From: JAICTV01 sp034666045
GTDB lineage: Bacteria > Planctomycetota > Phycisphaerae > Tepidisphaerales > Tepidisphaeraceae
Length of the DNA stretch: 12,837 bases
Reading direction: 5' to 3'
NCBI GenBank assembly: GCA_034666045.1
Contig: JAXDMN010000023.1
Coordinates: 1-12,837, forward strand
The position numbers and the translations under genes are program-made. The notes under the pieces are model-generated. The model was not told the origin of the DNA. It did not search any database and saw only the letters and a program-made list of their open reading frames with translations. How positions within the stretch are numbered: the first letter of the stretch is position 1; the number at the start of each line of letters is the position of its first letter. Below are positions 1-6,683 of this stretch, piece after piece.

Positions 1-1
1 G

Positions 2-637
2 TGGGTAGTGCTCGTCGGATAATACCTCGGCATCATCCTGGCCGCGCTGCTGGCGATCGCGGTGCTTGGGACGATCCTGATCCTCTGCACCTGGGCCCGG
101 CTGCCGGGCGATTACCAGCTTCGCACCTCGACGATCGACGAGCGCGAGGTCAAGCAGATCCTCGACATGCGTCTGATGCACATCGCCGGGCTCGTGCCGA
201 GCCTGGTGTTGATGTGGCTTCAGATCAGCGTTCTGGCGGCGATCGGCGTCGCGCTGTCGACGCGCTTCTCGCTCGTGGTCAACCTGCCGGTCGTGATCCT
301 CCTTTATGTCGCGGGCAACCTGACGCGATTCCTGTTCCCGCTCGACGGCCCGAATGCGCCGCTCGCGGGTCGCGGCGCCCTCACGCGCGGCGTCGCCTAC
401 GTCATCAGCCTGGTGCTGCCCTACCTCGAAACCTTCGACCTGCGGCAGAAGACCGTCTACGCGACAATCAAGCTCGGCGGCACGATGTACGCCACCGACC
501 CGCACGGCGTGGCGATGTCGGAAATCTGGAAGTACACCGGCGTCGCCGCGCTGTATGCCGCGTGCTACGCCGCCTTCGCGCTGGCGGTCGGCATGTGGCT
601 GTTCCAGACCCGCGAACTGGGCGGGGCGGAAGGGTAA
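2..637 (+). CDS. ABC-2-type transporter permease, 3' part, with an in-frame stop near the window edge
   Basis: This is the C-terminal part of a multi-span membrane protein that continues off the left edge. In this frame the translation has hydrophobic segments at bases 23-90, about 200-262 and 268-325, about 388-425, and 535-605. A charged soluble stretch around the residues DEREVKQILD lies between the first two. The alternation of spans with a soluble loop and the ending FQTREL resemble the permease subunits of ABC-2 exporters, as I recall them from Planctomycetota. An in-frame TAA at 20-22 splits the reading. Both sides read as the same hydrophobic protein (WVVLVG, stop, YLGIILAALL), where relatives usually have GKYLG. 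The first usable start after the stop is GTG at 62, which would give a 191-residue protein. Substrate unknown. It is either a nonsense-mutated gene or an edge sequencing error. Confidence 0.7.
20..22 (+). other. In-frame TAA inside the permease reading frame
   Basis: The codons before it (from base 2) and after it stay in one frame and read as a continuous hydrophobic segment. A substitution such as AAA or AAG to TAA therefore fits better than a frameshift. The expected residue is the Lys of a GKYLG motif that I know from related permeases. Confidence 0.6.
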
Positions 638-640
638 GGC

Positions 641-671
641 CCGCGTCGCGCGGCACGGTGGGTTCGTTTTT
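641..671 (+). terminator. Possible weak terminator after the permease
   Basis: A 5-bp GC stem (CCGCG, loop TCG, CGCGG, 641-653) lies four bases after the permease stop. A run of five T follows at 667-671. The 13 bases between stem and T-run make this a poor intrinsic terminator. It overlaps the first copy of the 19-bp direct repeat. Confidence 0.25.
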
Positions 672-674
672 CCA
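656..674 (+). repeat. 19-bp direct repeat, copy 1
   Basis: CGGTGGGTTCGTTTTTCCA. It matches the copy at 778-796 at 18 of 19 bases. The two copies bracket the 10-bp tandem array at 697-746. Confidence 0.8.
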
Positions 675-696
675 AAACACCTCTTGAGGTAAACAG

Positions 697-746
697 GCGT
701 CAACTGGCGTCAACCTGTGTCAACCTGCGTCAACCTGCGTCAACCG
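697..746 (+). repeat. 10-bp tandem repeat, five units
   Basis: There are five consecutive 10-base units with consensus GCGTCAACCT, starting at 697, 707, 717, 727 and 737. Units 2 and 4 are identical to the consensus. Units 1, 3 and 5 differ by one or two bases. The period of 10 is not a multiple of three and there are no spacers, so it is neither protein repeat nor CRISPR. Confidence 0.9.
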
Positions 747-777
747 CGCGGCGGGGGTGTTGCGCACGCTTTTGGCG

Positions 778-796
778 CGGTGGCTTCGTTTTTCCA
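778..796 (+). repeat. 19-bp direct repeat, copy 2
   Basis: CGGTGGCTTCGTTTTTCCA. It has one mismatch to the copy at 656-674. A second short duplication follows: CGGGCATTT occurs at 811-819 and again at 821-829. Confidence 0.8.
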
Positions 797-832
797 GGCC
801 GCGCAGGAACCGGGCATTTCCGGGCATTTTCC

Positions 833-853
833 CTCTCCCCGCCGGGGGGAGGG
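833..853. repeat. GC-rich intergenic hairpin
   Basis: A C/T-rich arm (833-840) can pair with a G/A-rich arm (846-853) around a five-base loop, giving 8 pairs with one G-T wobble. No T-run follows on either strand, so it does not look like an intrinsic terminator. It resembles the pyrimidine/purine hairpins common between genes in GC-rich environmental genomes. Confidence 0.5.
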
Positions 854-942
854 AGTGTGTCGCTCGACGTTTCCATGCGTCACTTTTCGTCACGGGCGCG
901 GACGTCGCGCCCTCTATCTCTTCAGGCGCGCTGCGCTTTCGT

Positions 943-1055
943 GACGACAACTGCGCAGCGCGCGCGGAAGAAACCCGCATGATCGGTTCGAAACGCAGAT
1001 TTTAGATTTGGAAATTCCCGATTTTGCGTCGCCGGCGCGCTGCGCAATTGTCGTC
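943..1055. repeat. Long inverted repeat downstream of the oxidoreductase gene
   Basis: The arm at 943-961 (GACGACAACTGCGCAGCGC) is the reverse complement of 1037-1055 at 18 of 19 bases, with 75 bases between the arms. The right arm ends three bases from the stop codon of the minus-strand oxidoreductase gene. The transcript end could therefore fold into a long stem. No T-run marks it as an intrinsic terminator. The interior is relatively AT-rich (992-1025). Confidence 0.7.
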
Positions 1056-1058
1056 GCG

Positions 1059-2096
1059 CTACCTGATCTCCGCGCTTTTCCCGGACGCGCTGCTCTTGTA
1101 AATCGCATCCAGCATCTGCATGAGCTGCACGCCTTCCCGCGCGCCGATGATCGGCTTGGCTTTACCGAGAATGCACTCGCGGAAGTGACGCATCAGCGCG
1201 GGATGACTGACGACCTTCGGCGGCTTCAGCGGATGGGCTTTCGCGTCGCCCTTCGGGTCGAAACTGCGATAGAGCACTGCGCCCTCGGGCGTGTAGACCT
1301 CGATGGCGGCCTTCTCGCCATAGACGCGGCAGATCGTGCCTTGCTGCTGCGGGGCCTGGTTGATCGCCCAGCTTGCGGCGACTTCAAGCGATTTGCCGCC
1401 TTCGAATTTGATCATCGCGAAAGCGGCGTCGTCGACGTCGATCTTCTTGTTTTCGCCGAGCGTGTGGGCGAAGCGGCTGTGCGTGACGCCGAAAGCGCTG
1501 AGCGGTTTCGGTTGGCCGAGCAGGTACCAGGCGAGGTCGAGCAGGTGGACGCCGATGTCGATCAGCGCGCCGCCGCCGGCCTTGGATTTTTCGATGAACC
1601 AGCCGGTGCCGATCGGGATGCCGCGCGTGCGCATCCACGACGATCGCGCATGATAGACTTCGCCGGCGTAGCCCTTATCGATCGCCTGCTTGGCCGATTG
1701 CTCCGCGCCGCCGAAGCGGCGCTGGACGGCGTACATGACGACTTTTCCCGACTTCGCCGCGGCGGTTTCGATCTTTTTCGCTTCGCCGGCGTTCATGGCG
1801 GGCGGCTTTTCGCAGATGACGTGTTTGCCCGCCTTGAGCGCGGCGAGCGTGACCGGCGCATGCAGAAAATTCGGCAGGCAGACGCTGACGGCGTCGATCT
1901 CCTTGTCGGCCAGCAGCTCTTCCGCGTTGGCGTACTGCTTCGCCTGCGGCACCTCGGCAAGCATCTTCTCGCGCCGCGAGGGAATGAGATCCGCGACCGC
2001 GACGATCTTGTACCCGCCGGCCGCCTGGTACCCCTTGATGTGCTGCCCAGCCGGCCAACCGCCGCCGATGATGCCTACTCTGACCTGCTCTGCCAC
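1059..2096 (-). CDS. Gfo/Idh/MocA-family NAD(P)-dependent oxidoreductase
   Basis: A 345-residue cytoplasmic dehydrogenase, normal length for the family. The N-terminal Rossmann fold shows the glycine-rich loop GIIGGGWPAGQH at residues 8-19. The family EKP motif is at 96-98 (CEKPPAMN). The C-terminal domain has GGGALIDIGVHLLDLAWYLLG, which carries the conserved Asp180, His184 and Asp187 of the catalytic region. No signal peptide is seen, unlike the many exported family members. Substrate cannot be deduced; sugars, inositols and related polyols are usual. The GTG start at 2096 is chosen because AAGGAGGAG (2112-2104) lies seven bases upstream and the Rossmann fold begins directly after it. The open frame runs nearly 300 codons further upstream, but that part is antisense to the neighbouring gene. 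No partner gene adjoins it. Confidence 0.9.
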   Translation of the reverse strand: MAEQVRVGIIGGGWPAGQHIKGYQAAGGYKIVAVADLIPSRREKMLAEVPQAKQYANAEELLADKEIDAVSVCLPNFLHAPVTLAALKAGKHVICEKPPAMNAGEAKKIETAAAKSGKVVMYAVQRRFGGAEQSAKQAIDKGYAGEVYHARSSWMRTRGIPIGTGWFIEKSKAGGGALIDIGVHLLDLAWYLLGQPKPLSAFGVTHSRFAHTLGENKKIDVDDAAFAMIKFEGGKSLEVAASWAINQAPQQQGTICRVYGEKAAIEVYTPEGAVLYRSFDPKGDAKAHPLKPPKVVSHPALMRHFRECILGKAKPIIGAREGVQLMQMLDAIYKSSASGKSAEIR

Positions 2097-2103
2097 AGTT
2101 CGT

Positions 2104-2112
2104 CTCCTCCTT
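2104..2112 (-). promoter_or_regulatory. Strong Shine-Dalgarno fixing the oxidoreductase start
   Basis: AAGGAGGAG on the minus strand, seven bases before the GTG at 2096. It settles the start in a frame that is open far upstream. Confidence 0.8.
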
Positions 2113-2117
2113 GAGGC

Positions 2118-2211
2118 GTCATTTGTCACTGGTCGCTTGTCACTTGTCAAAAAATGAAGAGCGCGCTGCCCGTTACATCCCTGACGAGTGACCAGTGACG
2201 AGTGACAACTG
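2118..2211. repeat. Opposed arrays of a 7-bp repeat between divergent genes
   Basis: The left array (2118-2152) has five 7-base units of the type GTCACTT. The right array (2184-2211) has four units of the inverse type ACGAGTG. The arms at 2118-2141 and 2183-2206 are reverse complements at 20 of 24 bases, separated by 41 bases. The element fills most of the gap between the oxidoreductase and DUF1444 genes, where both promoters should be. It reads as a dispersed intergenic repeat family, since similar GTCACT-type strings are familiar from other genomes. Confidence 0.85.
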
Positions 2212-2237
2212 TCTACCCTGTGGCTACAGTGCGCCGC

Positions 2238-3026
2238 ATGTCGTCGCCGTTGTCGAAAGAGCAGTTTCTCGCGCGCGTGATCGCGATTGTTCACGAGCGG
2301 TTTCCTCTCGTGAAGATCGGGCCGGGGGATGAGGGATTTTCGCTCAGCGTCAACGGCGCGGTCGCGCCGCTGGAGAACCTTTATCGCGTGTCGGCCCTGC
2401 ATCCGGACGACCTGAAGCATCACGTAGAGCGCTGGGCGGTCGAATTGTTGCGCGCGGCGGAGGGTACGCCGGACCAGGCGGCGAGTTTTGAGGACGTGAA
2501 GGAACGGATCCTGCCGATGGTCGTCCGCAGCGGCGAGGACGGTTCGCCGCCGTCGCCGAACGTGGTCTCGCAGTCGCTCGTGGCGGGGCTGACGGTCGCG
2601 TACGCGATCGACAACGATCGCACGATCGCGTACATCTCGACGGCGCGTTTTGAGCAGTGGGGCGTGTCGCTGGAGCAGCTTCACCAGACGGCCCTGGAGA
2701 ATCTGGTTGCGCGCAGCGAGGCGATCGCGGCGCACGCGGCGCAGGACGAGAGCGGCCGGGTCAACCTGATTCTGTTCCAGACGATGGACGGCTACGACGC
2801 GAGCCGGATTCTGCTGCCGACGCTGCACGATCGGCTGCGCGAGCACCTGGGCAGCCCGTTTGCGGCGGGGATCCCGAATCGCGACATTCTGCTGTGTTTT
2901 CGAGACGACGACGATACGGTCGCGCGGCTGAAGCAGCAGATCGCCGAGGATTATCGCCGCATGCCGCACCAGGTGACCGACCAGCTCATGCTGATCACGC
3001 CGGACGGCATCGCGCCGCGGGAATGA
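2238..3026 (+). CDS. DUF1444-family protein (YtpQ-like), function unknown
   Basis: A 262-residue soluble protein without signal peptide or membrane span. It matches my recollection of DUF1444 (Bacillus YtpQ) in length (about 265 in the family) and in its order of landmarks. These are an acidic N-terminal region, a central segment AYAIDNDRTIAYISTARFEQWGVSLEQLHQTALENL, and the signature DGYDASRILLP, followed by a domain ending in a short hydrophobic strand (LMLITPDG). The family has no established activity that I can name. ATG at 2238 is preferred over an in-frame GTG at 2202, because that GTG lies inside the intergenic repeat array. No Shine-Dalgarno is evident for either. serC starts 49 bases downstream on the same strand, so the two may be co-transcribed. 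Confidence 0.75.
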   Translation: MSSPLSKEQFLARVIAIVHERFPLVKIGPGDEGFSLSVNGAVAPLENLYRVSALHPDDLKHHVERWAVELLRAAEGTPDQAASFEDVKERILPMVVRSGEDGSPPSPNVVSQSLVAGLTVAYAIDNDRTIAYISTARFEQWGVSLEQLHQTALENLVARSEAIAAHAAQDESGRVNLILFQTMDGYDASRILLPTLHDRLREHLGSPFAAGIPNRDILLCFRDDDDTVARLKQQIAEDYRRMPHQVTDQLMLITPDGIAPRE

Positions 3027-3075
3027 GCCGCGGCGACATCAGCTTCGTACTTACGTGAGAAGAGAAAGCACTTTT

Positions 3076-4155
3076 ATGTCCCACCGCATTTTCAATTTCA
3101 GCGCCGGCCCGGCGATGTTGCCGACGGAAGTGTTGGAAAAATCCGCGCAAGCGCTGCTCGATTACGAGGGTAAGGGTTTCGGCATCGCGGAAGTCAGCCA
3201 CCGCGGCAAGGAATTCGACGCGGTCGCGGATGAGACGATCCTGCGCGCCAAGCAACTGCTAGGCATCGGCGACACGCACGATGTGCTGTTCATGCAGGGC
3301 GGCGCGACGCAGATGTTCACGGTCATCCCGATGAACCTGCTGCACGGCAGCGCGGATTACCTCGTCGGCGGCGAATGGAGCAAGAAGGCGGCGTCGGTCG
3401 GCAAAGAAGTCGGCAAGATCAACGTCGTCGCGACAAGCGAATCGACGAATTTTGATCATTCGCCCCCGCAGAGCGAGTGGAAGATGTCGAGCGACGCGGA
3501 TTATTTCCACGTCTGCACGAATGAAACGGTGCACGGGCATCGGCTGCCGCAGTGGCCGAAGCACCCGAACCTCGTCGTCGACGCGAGCAGCGAGTTCATG
3601 TCGCGGCCGCATCCGGTGAGCGAATGTGCCCTGGTCTACGGCGGCGCGCAAAAGAACCTTGGGCCCGCTGGCGTCGTTCTCGTCATCGCGCGCAAGGACA
3701 TTTATCCGAAGCAGAAAAAGACGCCGAGCAAGCTGTGGTCCTTCAAAGACCTCGCCGAGAGCAAGTCGATGATCAACACGCCGCCGACGTTCGGCGTTTA
3801 CATTCTGCTCGAGACTTTTCGCTGGCTGGAAGCGCAGGGCGGCCTCGCGGCGATGGAAAAACGCAACGCCACGAAGGCGGACCTCATCTACGGCGCGATC
3901 GACAACAGCAATGGCTTCTACAAGGGAACCGTCTCGCTGAAGCACCAGCGTTCGCACATGAACGTCACCTACACGCTGCCCAGCGAAGCGCTGACGGATG
4001 AATTCGTGAAAACCGCGACGAAGCAGGGGATGATCGGCCTGAAAGGCTATCGAACTGTCGGCGGCATCCGCGCGAGCATCTACAACGCGATGCCGGTCGA
4101 AGGCGCGCAGGCGCTGGCGTCGTTCATGAAGGATTTCGCGTCGAAGAAGTCGTAG
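3076..4155 (+). CDS. serC: Phosphoserine aminotransferase
   Basis: SerC is a cytoplasmic PLP enzyme. It transfers an amino group from glutamate to 3-phosphohydroxypyruvate in serine synthesis, and also serves pyridoxal phosphate synthesis in many bacteria. The 359 residues match the family length. Landmarks are FNFSAGPAMLP at the N-terminus, SHRGKEF (residues 41-47), GGATQ (75-79), Trp101 stacking over the cofactor, Asp169 (VVDASSEF), and the PLP Lys193 in YGGAQKNLGPAG. INTPPTFGVYIL at 233-244 and GGIRASIYNAMP near the end complete the set. Tyr325 stands where relatives usually have His (GLKGHR), a substrate-phosphate contact. The ATG is preceded by a purine-rich stretch (GAGAAGAGAAAG). Its stop is one base from the converging dsbD stop. 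Confidence 0.96.
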   Translation: MSHRIFNFSAGPAMLPTEVLEKSAQALLDYEGKGFGIAEVSHRGKEFDAVADETILRAKQLLGIGDTHDVLFMQGGATQMFTVIPMNLLHGSADYLVGGEWSKKAASVGKEVGKINVVATSESTNFDHSPPQSEWKMSSDADYFHVCTNETVHGHRLPQWPKHPNLVVDASSEFMSRPHPVSECALVYGGAQKNLGPAGVVLVIARKDIYPKQKKTPSKLWSFKDLAESKSMINTPPTFGVYILLETFRWLEAQGGLAAMEKRNATKADLIYGAIDNSNGFYKGTVSLKHQRSHMNVTYTLPSEALTDEFVKTATKQGMIGLKGYRTVGGIRASIYNAMPVEGAQALASFMKDFASKKS

Positions 4156-4156
4156 C

Positions 4157-6079
4157 TCACTTCGCAGCAGCTTGGGCCGCCCCGCTTGGCGGCGCCTCGT
4201 CGAGCGCCGCCAGCAGCTCCGCGCTGTTATAGACGGATGCGAGGACGATCGGCTCCGCCCGCCCAGGCAGATAAATCGCCGTGAGCGGAATTCCGCCGGC
4301 AGGATTCAGGCTCAGGAGCAGCTCTTTCCCCGGGGCGTCTTCATCGGTGAGATCAACCTTCAGCGGCGTGATGTCGTGCTGCCGCAGCGCGGTCCAAACC
4401 TTGGGGTCGCGGAAGACGGTCCCTTCGATGTACTGGCAGGTCGCGCACCAGTTGGCGGTGAATTTCACCAGGACGGGCTTGCCGGCCGCGCGCAGCGCTT
4501 TGAATTCCTGGTCGGAATAGGACGTGAATGACGCGCCCGCGCCGACCATGCCGACGGCGGAGGCGGGGGCGGTCACGCCGGTCATGCGCGCGGTCCACCA
4601 GAGCGCGCCGCCGAGCATGACGACGGCGATCGTGGCGGAGATTCCGACGGGGCGGGCGTTGGGGGACAGTTGCACCGTTCGCGCGACCAGGTAGAGCGAT
4701 GCGATCGCGATGACGGCGACGACCAGCCACCAGAATTCCGGTCCGTGGATCAGCCGCCCGCCGGCGAAATAGACGGCGACGGCCAGCAGCATGAAACCCA
4801 TCATCTGCTTGAACAACTCGGGCCACGGGCCGCTGCGCGGGAAGCGTTTCGCAAGCTCCGGCGTGGCGCTGAGGATGAAGTACGGCAGCGCCATGCCGAC
4901 GCCGACCAGCAGCATCGCGGGCACGCCGATGTAAACCGGTTGCGACGACGCCCACAGCAACAGCCCGGGCAGCAGCGGCGCGGTGCAGGGCGTGGCGAGG
5001 ATGGCGGTGAAGGCGCCGAAGACGATGTTGCCGCCGAAGGTGTCCTGGCGCGGGTCGACGCCGTAGAGCGCGGTCGGCAGCTCGAGCGAGAAGACGCCGA
5101 ACATGCCGAAGGCGCAGATTACGAGCAGCGCGACCAGGCCCCAGACGAAAATCGGGTTGGCGAACAATCCGCCCCACGAGATCACGCGCAGCACGAGCAC
5201 CAGCACCGCAAGGATGCCGAACACGCCGATGATGCCAAGACTGAACGCGAAGCCGAGGACGATCGACCGCCCGCGATGATGCTCGGCTGCCCGGTGGAAC
5301 GCGGCGGCTTTCAGCGGTAGCACCGGCAGCACGCACGGCATGACGTTGAAGAACAGCCCGGCGAGAATCGCGGCGCCGAACCACGTCCACATCGTCCACT
5401 CGTTCTTCGCCTTCGCGACGTCGGCTCGGGAAGTCGCCGGCTGCGTTGTGGCCGGCGGCGCGTAGGACGCGAAGAGCTCCGGCTTGTTCGGTTCGACCTT
5501 CGTTCCGGCCGGAACGATTTGCGTCTCGATCTTGAACGGCGGCCGCTTCGGGAAGAGGCAGACGCTGTCATCGCAGATCTGGTATTGAAGTTTTCCATTC
5601 AGCGTGACCGGTCCCGGCGGCGCATCGCGCTTGACGCGGATCGGCACGTACGAGACGACCCGGCCCTCGTACACATTGAGCGGGCCGAGCACCGGATAAG
5701 ACCTCGCTTCGCCGCGCGGGTAGATCGGCTCGGAAAACTCGACCGCCGCGCTCGGCTCCATCGTGATCTTGAACGGGATGTAGTTTTCTCTCGTCGGCGT
5801 ATTCGACTGCGCGTGATAGCCGGGCGGAACTTCGACGACGATCGCGATTGCCGCCGACTCGCCCTGCGGGAGGGATTGGAGATTCAGCTCGATGGTCGTC
5901 GGCAAGGTGCTCGGCCGCGCGGGACGTGAAGTGGACGTCGATGTCGCCACCGGCGCACTCGTCGCCGTCCCCGCCGTGGTCGTCGCCGGCGCGGATTGCG
6001 CGAACGTGCTGATGGCGCCGCCGACAATGGTAGACAGTCCAACGACGATCCCGACCCATCTGCTTGCCAATCGCTCCAT
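4157..6079 (-). CDS. dsbD: Thiol:disulfide interchange protein DsbD
   Basis: DsbD carries electrons from cytoplasmic thioredoxin across the inner membrane to reduce periplasmic disulfides. All three parts of the relay are present in 640 residues. A signal segment (about 8-27) is followed by a Ser/Thr/Pro-rich linker (30-60). The periplasmic N-terminal domain (about 60-190) carries Cys169 and Cys174 in CDDSVC. The membrane domain (about 232-500, roughly eight spans) has Cys249 in NVMPCVLPVLPLK and Cys365 in TPCTAPLLPG. The C-terminal thioredoxin-like domain (about 515-628) has WCATC (Cys545, Cys548) and cis-Pro598 in GGIPLT. ATG 6079 is chosen because the signal peptide begins there; the frame is open 24 codons further upstream. 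It diverges from an Rrf2-type regulator across 95 bases. Its periplasmic partner is not in the window. Confidence 0.93.
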   Translation of the reverse strand: MERLASRWVGIVVGLSTIVGGAISTFAQSAPATTTAGTATSAPVATSTSTSRPARPSTLPTTIELNLQSLPQGESAAIAIVVEVPPGYHAQSNTPTRENYIPFKITMEPSAAVEFSEPIYPRGEARSYPVLGPLNVYEGRVVSYVPIRVKRDAPPGPVTLNGKLQYQICDDSVCLFPKRPPFKIETQIVPAGTKVEPNKPELFASYAPPATTQPATSRADVAKAKNEWTMWTWFGAAILAGLFFNVMPCVLPVLPLKAAAFHRAAEHHRGRSIVLGFAFSLGIIGVFGILAVLVLVLRVISWGGLFANPIFVWGLVALLVICAFGMFGVFSLELPTALYGVDPRQDTFGGNIVFGAFTAILATPCTAPLLPGLLLWASSQPVYIGVPAMLLVGVGMALPYFILSATPELAKRFPRSGPWPELFKQMMGFMLLAVAVYFAGGRLIHGPEFWWLVVAVIAIASLYLVARTVQLSPNARPVGISATIAVVMLGGALWWTARMTGVTAPASAVGMVGAGASFTSYSDQEFKALRAAGKPVLVKFTANWCATCQYIEGTVFRDPKVWTALRQHDITPLKVDLTDEDAPGKELLLSLNPAGGIPLTAIYLPGRAEPIVLASVYNSAELLAALDEAPPSGAAQAAAK

Positions 6080-6111
6080 GCCGCCAATGATAAGCTCGTT
6101 CGCGCGGGTTT

Positions 6112-6127
6112 GTTGCAGCCGTGCAAC
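6112..6127. promoter_or_regulatory. Palindrome between dsbD and the Rrf2 gene, candidate operator
   Basis: GTTGCA, GCCG, TGCAAC is a perfect 6-4-6 inverted repeat. It lies 33 bases from the dsbD start and 48 bases from the regulator start. Rrf2-family regulators bind short dyads and often control the gene next door, so this is the best operator candidate in the gap. No clear -10 or -35 pair could be assigned on either strand. Confidence 0.4.
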
Positions 6128-6174
6128 CCCCTCCGTACGATTTCGCCGCAAAGCGAGGCCCGGGAAATCAACGC

Positions 6175-6612
6175 GTGAAATTATCCAAGCGAACCGAATA
6201 TGGGCTGCGGGCCGTCGTGCAACTCGCCCGGCTTGACCCGCGCAGCTACGTGCAGTCGAAAGACCTGTCGCAGTTGGAGAATCTGCCCAATAAATTTCTC
6301 GAATCGATTTTGCTCGCGCTGCGGCGCGGGGATTTCCTCGAGAGCAAGGTCGGCAGCGGCGGCGGATATCGCCTGTCGCGCCCGCCGAAGGACATCCGCG
6401 TCGGCGATCTGATCCGCCGGTTGGAAGGGCGGCTCACGGTCAAGGAGCCGGTGGCGACCAGCGATCTGTCGCCCGGCGAAGTGGCCGTCCGGCTCATCAA
6501 CGAGCGCCTGACGGACGCGACCGATGAAGTGCTCGACGCGATGACGCTGGAACAACTACTCGAGCAGATCTCGCGCGCGGGGAGCCTGCAGCAGTCGATG
6601 TACTACATCTGA
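6175..6612 (+). CDS. Rrf2-family transcriptional regulator without cysteines
   Basis: A 145-residue DNA-binding protein. The start MKLSKRTEYGLRAVVQLAR is the hallmark of the Rrf2 winged helix-turn-helix. The recognition region LENLPNKFLESILLALRRGDFLESKVGSGGGYRLSRPPKDIRVGDLIRRLEG follows the family layout closely, including the GSGGGY wing. Iron-sulfur members (IscR, NsrR, RirA) carry three cysteines after the wing. This protein has no cysteine at all, so it cannot hold such a cluster by itself and is closer in kind to CymR-like members. The GTG at 6175 is chosen because the conserved N-terminus starts there; the ribosome site is weak (GGGAAA, 6162-6167). It lies divergent to dsbD and 71 bases before dedA. 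Regulation of dsbD is an inference from position only. Confidence 0.9.
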   Translation: MKLSKRTEYGLRAVVQLARLDPRSYVQSKDLSQLENLPNKFLESILLALRRGDFLESKVGSGGGYRLSRPPKDIRVGDLIRRLEGRLTVKEPVATSDLSPGEVAVRLINERLTDATDEVLDAMTLEQLLEQISRAGSLQQSMYYI

Positions 6613-6683
6613 TTCGCCTCCGCGCGTGTTTCACCTAAGATGCCGATGTACGGTAGGCGGGGACGACCAACTGGCCCGGTGAC

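Larger units (their letters stand above)
638..1058. other. Gene-free interval with repeats
   Basis: About 420 bases separate the permease from the oxidoreductase. Short open frames exist on both strands, but none has a credible ribosome-binding site or a recognisable protein, and several read straight through the tandem repeat. The content is the direct repeats, tandem array, hairpin and inverted repeat listed separately. Confidence 0.6.

Noticed and set aside
1..687. Long plus-strand open frame over the permease region
   Set aside because: Its translation is Arg/Pro/Gly-rich with no membrane or domain character. The overlapping frame gives a coherent membrane protein, so this one is a shadow.
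697..746. Possible CRISPR array
   Set aside because: The units are 10 bases with no spacers and no cas genes nearby; it is a simple tandem repeat.
720..1005. Several short open frames in the gap after the permease
   Set aside because: They read through the tandem repeat or hairpin, lack ribosome sites and differ only by frame.
2097..2969. Upstream extension of the oxidoreductase frame
   Set aside because: It is antisense to the DUF1444 gene, Arg-rich and crosses the repeat array. The strong ribosome site places the start at 2096.
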